Assembly: GCF_019455385.1 (NCBI RefSeq)
Contig: NZ_JACOFR010000012.1
Coordinates: 1-64,000 of the forward strand
Source of the DNA: Bradyrhizobium sp. BR 10289
Lineage (GTDB): Bacteria; Pseudomonadota; Alphaproteobacteria; Rhizobiales; Xanthobacteraceae
Length of the DNA: 64,000 nt
Direction: 5' to 3'
Made by a program: the position numbers and the translations under genes. Below, piece after piece: positions 37,499 to 48,492 of this stretch; position 1 is the stretch's first letter, and each line of letters begins with the position of its first letter. A model generated the notes under the pieces. The model was not told the DNA's origin and did no database searches. It saw only the letters and a program-made list of their open reading frames with translations.

Positions 37499-37770
37499 GA
37501 GATCGCCTTGACGCTCTCGAGCATACCGTCGAGCTTGCCCGCGCGGTCGAGCGCGTAGAGATCGTCGCAGCCGCCGATATGGGTGCCGCCGATCCAGATC
37601 TGCGGGAAGGTCGATCCCTCGCCGGCGCGGTCGTACATCTCCGCGCGCCAGGACGGGTTCTGGGCGACGTCGAATTCCGTGAAGGTCGCCTTCTTGCGGT
37701 TCAGCAGCGATTTGGCGGCGGAACAATAGCCGCAACCCGGCCTGGTATAGATCTCGACAGCAGCGGTCAT
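37495..37770 (-). CDS. grxC: Glutaredoxin 3
   Basis: A 91-residue class I glutaredoxin reducing disulfides with glutathione. The active site is CGYC (TRPGCGYCSAAKSLL), followed by the cis-Pro and glutathione-binding TFPQIWIGGTHIGGCDDL. The start chosen is ATG 37770 (MTAAVEIYTRPG); an ATG six codons earlier is also possible. It is the second gene of the comF-grxC-nitrilase-DUF1178 operon. Confidence 0.94.
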   Translation of the reverse strand: MTAAVEIYTRPGCGYCSAAKSLLNRKKATFTEFDVAQNPSWRAEMYDRAGEGSTFPQIWIGGTHIGGCDDLYALDRAGKLDGMLESVKAIS

Positions 37771-37817
37771 GTTGTCAGGCGCTCTCATGTCATGAATTCA
37801 TTGAATTATATGGGACT

Positions 37818-38615
37818 TCACCGGCTCTCGACAACCCGGGCGAAGACCAGCACGTCGACCTGGGCCGCTTTGGCGCGGAGCAGGGCCCGCGCGCAGGCAT
37901 CCAGTGTCGCGCCCGAGGTCAGGACGTCGTCGACGAGGACGATCCGCCGGCCCTGAACCTCGGCTTGACGGTCGGGGGATACCTGGAATGCGCCCTGCAC
38001 ATTGGTGGCGCGCTGCGCCCGCGACAGGCCGATCTGCTGCTCGGTGGCGCGCACCCGGCGCAGCACGTCACCCCGCACCTTCACTCCGGACTGCCGTTCG
38101 ATGATGCGTGCCAGCACCCCGGACTGGTTGTAGCGGCGGCGCCAGGCCCGCCGCCAATGCAACGGAACGGGAATCAGCATGTCGGCGTCGGCCAGCAGCT
38201 CGCCGCCGGCGCGCGCCATCCAGCGGCCCATGGCCGGCGCGAGATCGGTGCGGTCCTGGTATTTCAGCGCATGCACCAGCGCGCGCGCAACGTCGTCGTA
38301 GCGGACCGCCGCGCGCGCCCGCTGGTAGGCCGGCGGGCTCGCGATCGCCTCCATCGACAGCATGTCGGGGCCGGGATCATAGACGAACGGGATGCCGAGC
38401 CGCGGGCAATAGGGCCGTTCGATGAACGACAGTCTTGCCCAGCAGGCCGCGCAGACGCCTTCGCCATCCACCGGCTCGCGGCAGGATACGCACAGCGTCG
38501 GCAGCGCGATGTCGAGTGCGAGCCGTGCCGTCCGCGTCAGGACATGACGGCCAGCCGTCCACGCGGCGCGCAACGGTGCGGCGATGGTGCGGGTTGGGGC
38601 GGCGTTGGCGTCCAT
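37818..38615 (-). CDS. ComF family protein (phosphoribosyltransferase-like)
   Basis: A 265-residue ComF homologue. It has an N-terminal cysteine knuckle LCVSCREPVDGEGVCAACW (residues about 41-60) and a C-terminal phosphoribosyltransferase domain with PRPP loop IVLVDDVLTSGATLDAC. In naturally competent bacteria ComF is needed for DNA uptake; in alphaproteobacteria the role is unknown. First gene of the operon leading to grxC. Divergent from the BioC-like methyltransferase gene, with a small palindromic repeat between. Confidence 0.9.
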   Translation of the reverse strand: MDANAAPTRTIAAPLRAAWTAGRHVLTRTARLALDIALPTLCVSCREPVDGEGVCAACWARLSFIERPYCPRLGIPFVYDPGPDMLSMEAIASPPAYQRARAAVRYDDVARALVHALKYQDRTDLAPAMGRWMARAGGELLADADMLIPVPLHWRRAWRRRYNQSGVLARIIERQSGVKVRGDVLRRVRATEQQIGLSRAQRATNVQGAFQVSPDRQAEVQGRRIVLVDDVLTSGATLDACARALLRAKAAQVDVLVFARVVESR

Positions 38616-38660
38616 GATGGGAGGCTAGCGTTCCGTTTGCTGGGCCTCAAGCCACACTCT

Positions 38661-38696
38661 CGTGCCCCGGACGCAGCGCAGCGCGTCCGGGACACG
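38661..38696. repeat. Palindrome CGTGCCCCGGACGC type
   Basis: CGTGCCCCGGACGC ... GCGTCCGGGACACG forms a 36-bp near-perfect hairpin in the intergenic region upstream of the methyltransferase gene. A longer, internally expanded relative of the same element is at 63416-63541. Confidence 0.7.
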
Positions 38697-38711
38697 TGAG
38701 AGGAGATTGCA

Positions 38712-39590
38712 ATGACCGGCACGATCGGCGTAACCAGCGGCATGGCCCAGACCCCGCAAACCCCGCCCGCTTTGTTCGATCGCGCACTTTTGCATGCGCG
38801 GCAGAGCCGCGCGCAGGCACAGGGCGAAGTGACCTTTCTGCTCGATCGGGTCGCCGAGGACATGTCGGACCGTCTGGCTGCGGTGATGCGCGAGTTTCAG
38901 GCCCCGGTCGATCTCTGGACGCCAGGTGGGGGGCTCGCTGGACTGCGTGTGCGGCTTCCGTCCATCGCGCATATCGCGCTCGATGCGGCGGGTGCGGAAA
39001 AGCTTCCATTCGCGCCTGAAAGCATCGATCTCGTCATTTCCGCGCTGGCGCTGCAATTCGTCAACGACCTGCCGGGCGTGCTCGCGCAGATCCGCCGTGC
39101 CCTGAAGCCGGATGGGCTGCTGCTCGCCGCGATGATCGGTGGCGACAGCCTGACGGAGCTGCGCCAGGCCTTTGCCGCGGCGGAGGCGGAATGCGAGGGC
39201 GGCGTGTCGCCGCGCGTCGCGCCGTTCGCCGATTTGCGCGACATCGGTGCGCTGTTGCAGCGCGCCGGTTTTGCGCTGCCGGTCACCGACGTCGATCGCG
39301 TCGTGGTGCGCTATTCCAATGCGTTTGCGCTGATGCAGGATCTCCGCCGCATGGGCGCGGCCAACGTGCTGATCGAGCGGCGCCGCACGCCGAGCCGGCG
39401 CGCGACGTTGCTGCGCATGGCCGAGATCTATGCCGAGCGCTTTGCCGATGCCGACGGCCGCATCCGCGCGACGTTCGACATCGTCTGGCTATCCGGCTGG
39501 GCCCCGCATGCGAGCCAGCAGCAACCGCTGAAGCCGGGTTCGGCGAAGGCGAGCCTGGCGGAGGCGGTGAAGAAGGCGGGGGAGGGGTAG
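38712..39590 (+). CDS. SAM-dependent methyltransferase, BioC/NDUFAF5-like
   Basis: A 292-residue protein starting at ATG 38712 with AGGAG six bases ahead. The ALFDRALLHARQSRAQ opening and the LPFAPESIDLVISALALQFVNDLPGVLAQIRRALKPDGLLLAAMIGGDSLTELRQAF block are those of the NDUFAF5/BioC-like family, whose mitochondrial member hydroxylates an arginine of complex I assembly. Motif I is weak, as in that family. The role here is inferred only. Confidence 0.87.
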   Translation: MTGTIGVTSGMAQTPQTPPALFDRALLHARQSRAQAQGEVTFLLDRVAEDMSDRLAAVMREFQAPVDLWTPGGGLAGLRVRLPSIAHIALDAAGAEKLPFAPESIDLVISALALQFVNDLPGVLAQIRRALKPDGLLLAAMIGGDSLTELRQAFAAAEAECEGGVSPRVAPFADLRDIGALLQRAGFALPVTDVDRVVVRYSNAFALMQDLRRMGAANVLIERRRTPSRRATLLRMAEIYAERFADADGRIRATFDIVWLSGWAPHASQQQPLKPGSAKASLAEAVKKAGEG

Positions 39591-39604
39591 GCTGTCTCTC
39601 TCCG

Positions 39605-39690
39605 CGTCATGCCCGGGCTTGTCCCGGGCATCCACGATCTTCGTGCCGAGCTGAAGGACGTGGATGGCCGGGTCAAGCCCGGCCATGACG
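39605..39690. repeat. Imperfect palindromic repeat, CGTCATGCCCGGG family
   Basis: Second full copy of the element at 23562-23650: CGTCATGCCCGGGCTTGTCC ... ATCCACG ... CGTGGATGGCC ... GGCCATGACG. It lies between convergent genes and may terminate both. Confidence 0.82.
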
Positions 39691-39713
39691 GAGGCTGTGG
39701 TGAGCGCCTCGTC

Positions 39714-40124
39714 TCACATCAGCAGATCAATCAAATGCGGGATCAGCGGGATGTCCGCGGGCGGCATCGGGTAGTCGCGCAGCTTGTTGGCGCGGACCCA
39801 GGCAAGGTTCTGGCCTTCGCGGCCCGCCACCTGTCCCTCCCAGCGCCGGCAGATGTAGAGCGGCATCAACAGATGAAACGTCTCGTAGCCGTAGCTCGCA
39901 AACGTCAGCGGGGCCAGGCACGGCTCGGCAACGGTGATGCCGAGCTCCTCGTGCAGCTCGCGGATCAGGGTCTGCTCCGGCCGCTCGCCGGGCTCCAGCT
40001 TGCCGCCGGGGAATTCCCACAGGCCCGCCAGTGCCTTGCCCTCGGGGCGCTGCGCGATCAGGACGCGCTTGTCGGCGTCGACCAGCGCGCAGGCCACCAC
40101 CAGTGTCAGTTTGAGATCGGCCAT
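39714..40124 (-). CDS. mutT: Nudix hydrolase, MutT-type (8-oxo-dGTP diphosphatase)
   Basis: A 136-residue Nudix protein. The Nudix box is complete, running from GGKLEPGE through RELHEELGI (residues about 37-60), and ALVDADKRVLIAQRP precedes it as in MutT. It removes oxidised nucleotides before incorporation. The start ATG 40124 is 11 bp after the argJ stop; the long frame open further upstream is only an antiphase artefact over argJ. Co-transcribed with argJ, a common alphaproteobacterial pairing. Confidence 0.92.
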   Translation of the reverse strand: MADLKLTLVVACALVDADKRVLIAQRPEGKALAGLWEFPGGKLEPGERPEQTLIRELHEELGITVAEPCLAPLTFASYGYETFHLLMPLYICRRWEGQVAGREGQNLAWVRANKLRDYPMPPADIPLIPHLIDLLM

Positions 40125-40135
40125 CGGCGTTCGAT

Positions 40136-41377
40136 TTAAGACCTGTAATCCCCGTTGATCGCCACATATTCCTTCGTCAGATCGCAGGTCAGCACGCGGT
40201 CGCGGCCCTTGCCGAGGCCGAGCGAAACCTTGATTGCGATCTCCGGCGCTTTCATCGCTTCCGACACCTGCGCCTCGTCGTAGGACGGATCGCGTGCGCC
40301 GCTCTTGGCGACGCGGATGCCGTTGAAGGAGATCGAGAGCCTGTCGCGATCGGCCGTCTCGCCGGCCTTGCCGACTGCCATCACGACGCGGCCCCAATTG
40401 GCGTCCTCGCCGGCGATCGCCGTCTTGACCAGCGGCGAGTTTGCAATCGACATCGCGATCTTGCGCGCTGACGCCTTGGTCTTGGCGCCCTCGACGGTGA
40501 TCTCGAGCAGTTTTCGCGCGCCTTCGCCGTCGCGTGCGACCTGTTCCGAGAGGTTGGCAAGAATTTGGTTGAACGCCTTGACGAAGGCCTTCAGGCGCGG
40601 GTCGCTGGCGCGGCTGATTTTTGGCGCGCCATGCTCGGCGGCAGCGCCCGTGGCAAAGGCCAGCAGCGTGTCCGAGGTCGAGGTGTCGCCGTCGATCGTC
40701 ACCGCATTGAAGGTGTCTTCGACGCCGGCCTTGAGTAGAGCCTGCAGCGCGGCAGGCGCGATCGGCGCGTCCGTGAAGATGAAGGACAGCATCGTCGCCA
40801 TGTCGGGCGCGATCATGCCGGCGCCCTTGGCCATGCCGTTGATGGTGACCTTGGCCTTGCCGAGCTTGACGGTCGCGGTCGCGACTTTCGGGAAGGTGTC
40901 GGTGGTCATGATCGCCTTGGCGGCAGCGAGGTAGTCGCCGGGCTCGGCGGTCTCGGCGAGGCGACCGAGCACGCCGTCGAACTTGGTCGCGTCCAGCGGC
41001 TCGCCGATCACGCCGGTCGAGGCCAGGAAGATCTCGCTCTCGCTGCAGCCGACCGCCTTGGCCGCGATCTTGGCGGTCAGCGCGGTCGAGCTGCGGCCGG
41101 TCTTGCCGGTGAAGGCGTTGGCATTGCCCGAATTGACGACGAGGGCGCGGGCCTTGCCGCCCTTCAGTTTTGCACGGCACCATTCGACGGGCGCGGACGG
41201 GCATTTTGACTTGGTGAAGACGCCGGCGACCGCCGTGCCCTTGTCCATGATTGCCAGCAGCACGTCGGTGCGGTTCTTGTAGCGGATACCGGCCTCGGCC
41301 GTCGCAAGACGGACGCCCGCGATCACGGGCATATCAGGGACGTTTTTCGGGGCGAGGGGGGAGACGGAAGAGGACAT
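40136..41377 (-). CDS. argJ: Bifunctional glutamate N-acetyltransferase / amino-acid acetyltransferase
   Basis: A 413-residue ArgJ, which recycles the acetyl group from N-acetylornithine to glutamate in arginine synthesis. The self-cleavage and nucleophile site is in GAGMIAPDMATMLSF (Thr of ATML, about residue 198), which splits the chain into alpha and beta. The C-terminal GEDANWGRVVMAVGKAG and TCDLTKEYVAINGDYRS are also family marks. Middle gene of the parvulin-argJ-mutT operon. Confidence 0.96.
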   Translation of the reverse strand: MSSSVSPLAPKNVPDMPVIAGVRLATAEAGIRYKNRTDVLLAIMDKGTAVAGVFTKSKCPSAPVEWCRAKLKGGKARALVVNSGNANAFTGKTGRSSTALTAKIAAKAVGCSESEIFLASTGVIGEPLDATKFDGVLGRLAETAEPGDYLAAAKAIMTTDTFPKVATATVKLGKAKVTINGMAKGAGMIAPDMATMLSFIFTDAPIAPAALQALLKAGVEDTFNAVTIDGDTSTSDTLLAFATGAAAEHGAPKISRASDPRLKAFVKAFNQILANLSEQVARDGEGARKLLEITVEGAKTKASARKIAMSIANSPLVKTAIAGEDANWGRVVMAVGKAGETADRDRLSISFNGIRVAKSGARDPSYDEAQVSEAMKAPEIAIKVSLGLGKGRDRVLTCDLTKEYVAINGDYRS

Positions 41378-41409
41378 CGCGGGCGCCTTGGTGGGATCTG
41401 GACAAGCAG

Positions 41410-41433
41410 ATGCCCGGCGCGGGGGCCGGGCAT
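41410..41433 (-). other. Intercistronic hairpin between the parvulin gene and argJ
   Basis: A 9-bp perfect stem (ATGCCCGGC 41410-41418 / GCCGGGCAT 41425-41433) lies between the two genes. It may attenuate read-through or protect the upstream message. Confidence 0.45.
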
Positions 41434-41480
41434 CACGAAGGCTTAGATACTCTTCACGTCACCGAAGTGACAGCGAATTC

Positions 41481-42389
41481 TTACTTCTTGGCCGGGGGCG
41501 CCATCTTGCTGTCGGCCGGCTTGGCATCCTTGGATGCATCGGCCGCGGGCTGGTCCAGCCGCTCGACCTTGGCTTCCGTGCGCAGCTTGGCGACGTAGTC
41601 GGCCTGGGCCTTGCGGGTGACATACTGCTCGATCTGCGGCTTGACCTGCTCGAAGTCCGGCGCCTTGCGGTTGCGCTTTTCTTCGACCTTGATGATGTGC
41701 CAGCCGAACTGCGACTTGACGGGGTCGGAGATCTTGCCCGGCTCCAGCGCGAACGCCACCGCCGAGAATTCCGGCACCATCTGCTCCTTGGTGAAGAAGC
41801 CGAGGTCGCCGCCGTCGGCGGAGCCCGGATCCTTGGACTTCTTCTTGGCGAGCTCGGCGAAATCGGCGCCCTTGTCGAGTTCGGCCTTCACCGCCTTGGC
41901 CTCGTCCTCGGTCTCGACCAGGATGTGGCGGGCACGCACTTCCTGCTCGCCGGTGATCTGCTTGGAGGCCTCCTCGTAGACCTTCTTCATGGCGTCGGGG
42001 GTGGTGGCGGCCTTGCCTTCCTGGGCCAGCAGGCTGTCCATCAGCAGGCGGTTGCGGGCGAACGCCATCCGCTTCTTGAACTCCTCGCCGTCAGCGATCT
42101 TCTTGTCCTCGGCGGCCTTGCCGACGATCTTCATGTCGATCAGGAAGGACAGGACGTTCTCGTCCTTGGTCGCCGGGTCCATCTGGGCGAGGCTCGGTCC
42201 GAGTTCCTCCTCGGCCATGGCGACGTCGCTCTTCTTGATTTCAACGCCATTGACCTTCGCCAGGACCGGATCGTCGGCGGCCCGGAGCGGGCCCGCAAAC
42301 GCCAAGGTCAGCGCCAAAGCGAGGCTGCCAGCCAGGGCGGACGCATGGCGGAAACGCTGGCCGGTGGTTACCGGGAACGAGGTGGTCAT
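41481..42389 (-). CDS. Parvulin-type peptidyl-prolyl cis-trans isomerase, exported
   Basis: A 302-residue periplasmic foldase. It has a signal peptide (ALAGSLALALTLAFAGPLRA, cleavage before ADDP), an N-terminal SurA/PrsA-like helical chaperone part, then the parvulin domain (about residues 140-235: RARHILVETEDEAKAV, DPGSADGGDLGFFTKEQMVPEFSAVAFAL, FGWHIIKVEE). A Lys/Ala/Pro-rich tail ends it. The start is ATG 42389; a longer in-frame start at 42437 exists but precedes a non-signal stretch. Divergent from secA, 353 bp away; both act in protein export. Confidence 0.92.
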   Translation of the reverse strand: MTTSFPVTTGQRFRHASALAGSLALALTLAFAGPLRAADDPVLAKVNGVEIKKSDVAMAEEELGPSLAQMDPATKDENVLSFLIDMKIVGKAAEDKKIADGEEFKKRMAFARNRLLMDSLLAQEGKAATTPDAMKKVYEEASKQITGEQEVRARHILVETEDEAKAVKAELDKGADFAELAKKKSKDPGSADGGDLGFFTKEQMVPEFSAVAFALEPGKISDPVKSQFGWHIIKVEEKRNRKAPDFEQVKPQIEQYVTRKAQADYVAKLRTEAKVERLDQPAADASKDAKPADSKMAPPAKK

Positions 42390-42742
42390 GGAAAATCCTT
42401 TTGTTGAAGCAGGGGGCTGCTCGAGCGGGGCGGACACTCGCCCAATTCAGGGGCGCTTGGCAACGCGAAAAGCTTGTCAATTTGATGAATTAGCCGCAAT
42501 GCGGCCGCCGTTGACAAGGCCCTGACCGGGCCATATCTCTGGCCGGTCGCGTCCATGGCGATGGCGTTTATTTTGCTGCGTTTTTGGCCGTTGAACCCAA
42601 GCTTGCCCAATTCCCACCCATATGGCGGATGGCCCCCACAGTCCGGGCTCTGGCGCCATCTGGCGTCACGGTGAGTTGATAGGCAGGCGGGTGACAACCT
42701 CTTGGCTGCAACGCGGTTGAATCGCGAACACAGGAATTCAGC
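42390..42742. other. Divergent promoter region between the parvulin gene and secA
   Basis: The 353-bp gap contains no convincing gene. No clear regulatory palindrome was recognised; the promoters of both export-related genes must lie here. Confidence 0.4.
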
Positions 42743-45583
<2,841 letters not shown>

Positions 45584-45851
45584 TCGGCGTGAAGCTCGAC
45601 CCCGTTGGCCGCACCGCGCGGCCGCGGCAGTCTTTGCCGTGGGCATCCGCGGAACCGTTTGCAACATATGTTATTATCTAGCTGATGACCCTGATGGGTC
45701 ACCCTGCTGGGGCGCACACGTTGTCCGTCGCGGCTCCAAAGGTTCTCCGTTGAGATCCGGTGAGGCCGCCAGTCGCGAACGTCTACGGCTGGTTGCATCG
45801 ATGTGATTTGCGTTCAATGGGGAGCGCAATCGGGGCCGGCTCACACGGATC

Positions 45852-47378
45852 ATGACTTCGGCAGACAAGTTCACTTCGTCCCGTTCCGCCGTCCTCGACG
45901 AGCACGATCTCACGAATCCGACGCAGAACGTGGGATTCGAGGAGCTGACGGCTTTTGCCGCGGGGCTCTGCGAAGCGCCCATCTGCCTCGTCAGCATCGT
46001 CGGCGATACCACCCAGCGCTTTTTGGGCAAACACGGGCTCGATGTTGGCGAGACGCCGCGAGAATGGTCGTTCTGCGCGCATGCCATGCTCGAGAGGGAC
46101 CTCATGGTCGTGCCCGATGCGACGCAGGATCCGAGGTTCGCGAACAATCCTCTCGTGACCGGAGAGCCCCACGTCAGGTTCTATGCCGGAGCGCCGCTCG
46201 CGACCGACGACGGATATCCGCTCGGCTCGCTCTGTGTCATCGACAGCGTGCCCCGGGCTGGCCTCTCGGCTCTGCAGGCGCAGGGCCTTCGGGTCATGGC
46301 TTCACAGGTGAAAGCTGCGCTTGGCTCGCGCAGGAGAACCAAGCTTCAGGCGACCAGCGAAGCGGAAGCCAAGCAGGCGCTCTCGGAAACCGAGCAGAAA
46401 TTTCGTATTCTCGCCGATACCATGCCGCAAATGGTGTGGTCCACGCTGCCCGATGGCCACCACGACTACTACAATGCAAGATGGTACGAGTTCACCGGCG
46501 TGCCCGAAGGCTCCACCGACGGCGAGGCGTGGAACGGAATGTTCCACCCTGAAGATCAAGATCGCGCCTGGCAGGTCTGGCGGCACTCGCTGAAAACTGG
46601 CGAACCCTACGAAATCGAATATCGCCTGCGCGACGCCGCGGGAAAATATCGCTGGACGCTGGGGCGCGCACTGCCCATCCGCGATGATCAGGGCAATATC
46701 ACGCGTTGGTTCGGCACCTGCACGGACATCCATGAGCAGAAGCTCCTGATGGAGCAGCGCGAGATGGTCAGTCAGGAGTTGAGCCATCGCATCAAGAACA
46801 TTTTCTCTGTGATCAACGGCCTGATCGGTCTGTCGACGCGCTCCCATCCCGAGCTGAAGCGTCCGGCGGACGAGCTTCGTGCACGCATCATGTCGCTCGG
46901 CAGGGCTCACGATTTCGTCCGCCCGCATAGTGCGCGCTCGCAACCAAGTACGCCTCAGGCGGCTCTCAAGGGCCTGCTGGAGCAGCTTTTCTCGGCCTAT
47001 CAATCAGAGGAAGGACGGATTGTGATCGAGGGCGGCGACTTGCGCATCGACGACCGCTCTGCAACGCCGCTGGCTTTGTCATTCCACGAGCTCGCGACGA
47101 ACGCGGCGAAATATGGCGCGCTATCAACAATCGAGGGGCGCGTCGTCATCCAAATCCGGGAAGTGGGCGACGATGTTGCGATCGCGTGGACCGAGCGCGG
47201 TGGTCCGAAGCTGCAGCGGGCGCCGACCACCGAGGGATTTGGCTCGAGGCTGATCAATCTCAGCCTCACCAACCAGCTTGGTGGAACGGTGCGCTATAGC
47301 TGGAGTGCGGAAGGTCTTGAGGTCGAGATCAGAATTCCGAAGACGTCGATGAGCCGTCCGGTCCCGCAAAGAACGTGA
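45852..47378 (+). CDS. Sensor histidine kinase, GAF-PAS-HWE type
   Basis: A 508-residue soluble kinase without membrane helices. The GAF domain covers about residues 25-155 (ICLVSIVGDTTQRFLGKHGL, FYAGAPLATDDGYPLGSLCVID). A PAS domain with PAC covers about 188-298 (FRILADTMPQMVWS, YRLRDAAGKYRWTLGRALPIRD). Then comes the HWE kinase core: phospho-acceptor His312 in ELSHRIKNIF, FHELATNAAKYGAL (His412, Asn417) and the W-x-E of AWTERGG (446-448) that names the family. Such kinases often serve light, redox or general stress signalling. The input is unknown. Its 3' end overlaps the convergent response-regulator gene by 50 bp. Confidence 0.92.
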   Translation: MTSADKFTSSRSAVLDEHDLTNPTQNVGFEELTAFAAGLCEAPICLVSIVGDTTQRFLGKHGLDVGETPREWSFCAHAMLERDLMVVPDATQDPRFANNPLVTGEPHVRFYAGAPLATDDGYPLGSLCVIDSVPRAGLSALQAQGLRVMASQVKAALGSRRRTKLQATSEAEAKQALSETEQKFRILADTMPQMVWSTLPDGHHDYYNARWYEFTGVPEGSTDGEAWNGMFHPEDQDRAWQVWRHSLKTGEPYEIEYRLRDAAGKYRWTLGRALPIRDDQGNITRWFGTCTDIHEQKLLMEQREMVSQELSHRIKNIFSVINGLIGLSTRSHPELKRPADELRARIMSLGRAHDFVRPHSARSQPSTPQAALKGLLEQLFSAYQSEEGRIVIEGGDLRIDDRSATPLALSFHELATNAAKYGALSTIEGRVVIQIREVGDDVAIAWTERGGPKLQRAPTTEGFGSRLINLSLTNQLGGTVRYSWSAEGLEVEIRIPKTSMSRPVPQRT

Positions 47379-47751
47379 CCTCGCCTGAACGAATTCGTTC
47401 GGCCTCGCCGGAAGCCCGCTGGACTGCCGCGAGGATCGCCTCGTCGCTGAAGGGCTTGCGGATGAAGCCGATAGCAGTACCAGCGCGGGGCGCAATTTGC
47501 GCGGGATTGGCCGTCACGTAAACGATCTTGGTGCCGAAATCACGCGCCAGGTCTACCGCGATCTGCGGTCCGGTCGAACCGTCCCTCAGATTGACGTCCA
47601 CAAGAGCGATCTGGGCCTGAGGGCCAGCCTCCAATGCCTCCTTGCGATCCGCAGCGATCGCGGCCACATGGTAGCCTGCATCTTCAAGAATGCGGGCGAT
47701 GTCGCTTGCGACGAAAATCTCGTCCTCGACGATCAGTACTGAAGGTGTCAT
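47329..47751 (-). CDS. Single-domain response regulator
   Basis: A 140-residue receiver-only protein: acidic pair Glu9/Asp10 (LIVEDE), phospho-acceptor Asp52 (IALVDVNLRDG), switch Thr in IVYVTANP and Lys in GFIRKPF. No output domain. The start is ATG 47751; 23 residues more are open upstream but are not receiver-like. It converges on and overlaps the HWE kinase gene, so the two are a likely cognate pair, possibly phosphate-sink or phosphorelay. Confidence 0.88.
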   Translation of the reverse strand: MTPSVLIVEDEIFVASDIARILEDAGYHVAAIAADRKEALEAGPQAQIALVDVNLRDGSTGPQIAVDLARDFGTKIVYVTANPAQIAPRAGTAIGFIRKPFSDEAILAAVQRASGEAERIRSGEVTFFAGPDGSSTSSEF

Positions 47752-47878
47752 TTGCGGCGTCGTGATGCTCTGACGAGTCCGGACCGGCTCAGCGGATGAG
47801 GTTTTCGCCAGCCATAGCATTCGTAAACCGCGGCTTCCGCATTTGGTTCCATCACCGCGAGGATGGCGGGGGCCACCC

Positions 47879-48313
47879 TCAATTCGAGCTGTCGATCAAG
47901 CTCTCCAGCAGCCGCTTCAATTCGCTGGTCGACTTGTCGCCGTAGCTCTCCAGGATGTGCTCCTCCTGGTCCACCGCGAGCGAGTTGAGCTTCTTGCACA
48001 GCACCTTGCCGCGATCGGAGATGAACATCAGCACCTTGCGGCGGTCGTTCGGGTCCTGCACGCGATAGACCAGCGTGTCGGAGACCATGCGGTCGATCAT
48101 CTTGGTCAGCGTCGGATGATTGAGCAGCACCGCGTCCGCAAGCTCGCCCATCGAATGGCCGTTGCCGTCGGAAAGAACTTTAAGGATACGCCACTGCTCG
48201 ACGGGCACGCCTTCCTTGCTCAGCCGGAGTTCCAGCTGCCGGTTGATCTCCCGGTTGGCTTGCGCAAGCAGATAAGCGAGATGTTCGGTGATGGGAGCGT
48301 TCGATTTTGCCAC
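47879..48313 (-). CDS. MarR family transcriptional regulator
   Basis: A 144-residue winged-helix repressor: dimerisation helices at both ends, the recognition helix in MGELADAVLLNHPTLTKMIDRMV (residues about 56-78) and the wing VYRVQDPNDRRKVLMFISD. Divergent from the amide-utilisation operon, with an AT-rich gap of about 180 bp holding palindromes, so it is the probable regulator of that operon. The ligand is unknown. Confidence 0.92.
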   Translation of the reverse strand: MAKSNAPITEHLAYLLAQANREINRQLELRLSKEGVPVEQWRILKVLSDGNGHSMGELADAVLLNHPTLTKMIDRMVSDTLVYRVQDPNDRRKVLMFISDRGKVLCKKLNSLAVDQEEHILESYGDKSTSELKRLLESLIDSSN

Positions 48314-48363
48314 GGCTAAGACTTCGTCTTGACCCGAATGAGTGAATGTCTTGCAATCAATGC

Positions 48364-48406
48364 TGCATCTATATGCACTTCAATTCTTGAATATTCAATA
48401 TTTTCC
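48364..48406. promoter_or_regulatory. Candidate MarR operator and promoter of the amide operon
   Basis: In the AT-rich gap stand TGCAT-CTAT-ATGCA (48364-48377) and the perfect 12-bp palindrome TTGAATATTCAA (48387-48398). The 21-bp stretch 48386-48406 (CTTGAA ... TTTCC) recurs in similar form at 49720-49740, upstream of the amidase gene. Palindromes of this size suit a MarR dimer. Confidence 0.45.
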
Positions 48407-48492
48407 AAATAGGATCATTGCCCAACAAAAGGGCGGAAGCCGCGGCCGCCTGCTCAATAGGCTTTCAGGTCTGGCACCGGACAGGAGTTGGC

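Noticed and set aside
39714..41204. A 496-residue form of the Nudix protein
   Set aside because: The upstream part is antiphase to argJ on the same strand. The Nudix protein begins at 40124 with the normal length.
45651..45672. EcfG-type promoter (GGAAC ... GTT) before the HWE kinase gene
   Set aside because: The spacing between GGAAC and GTT is 14 bases, shorter than the 16-17 expected, so it was not called.
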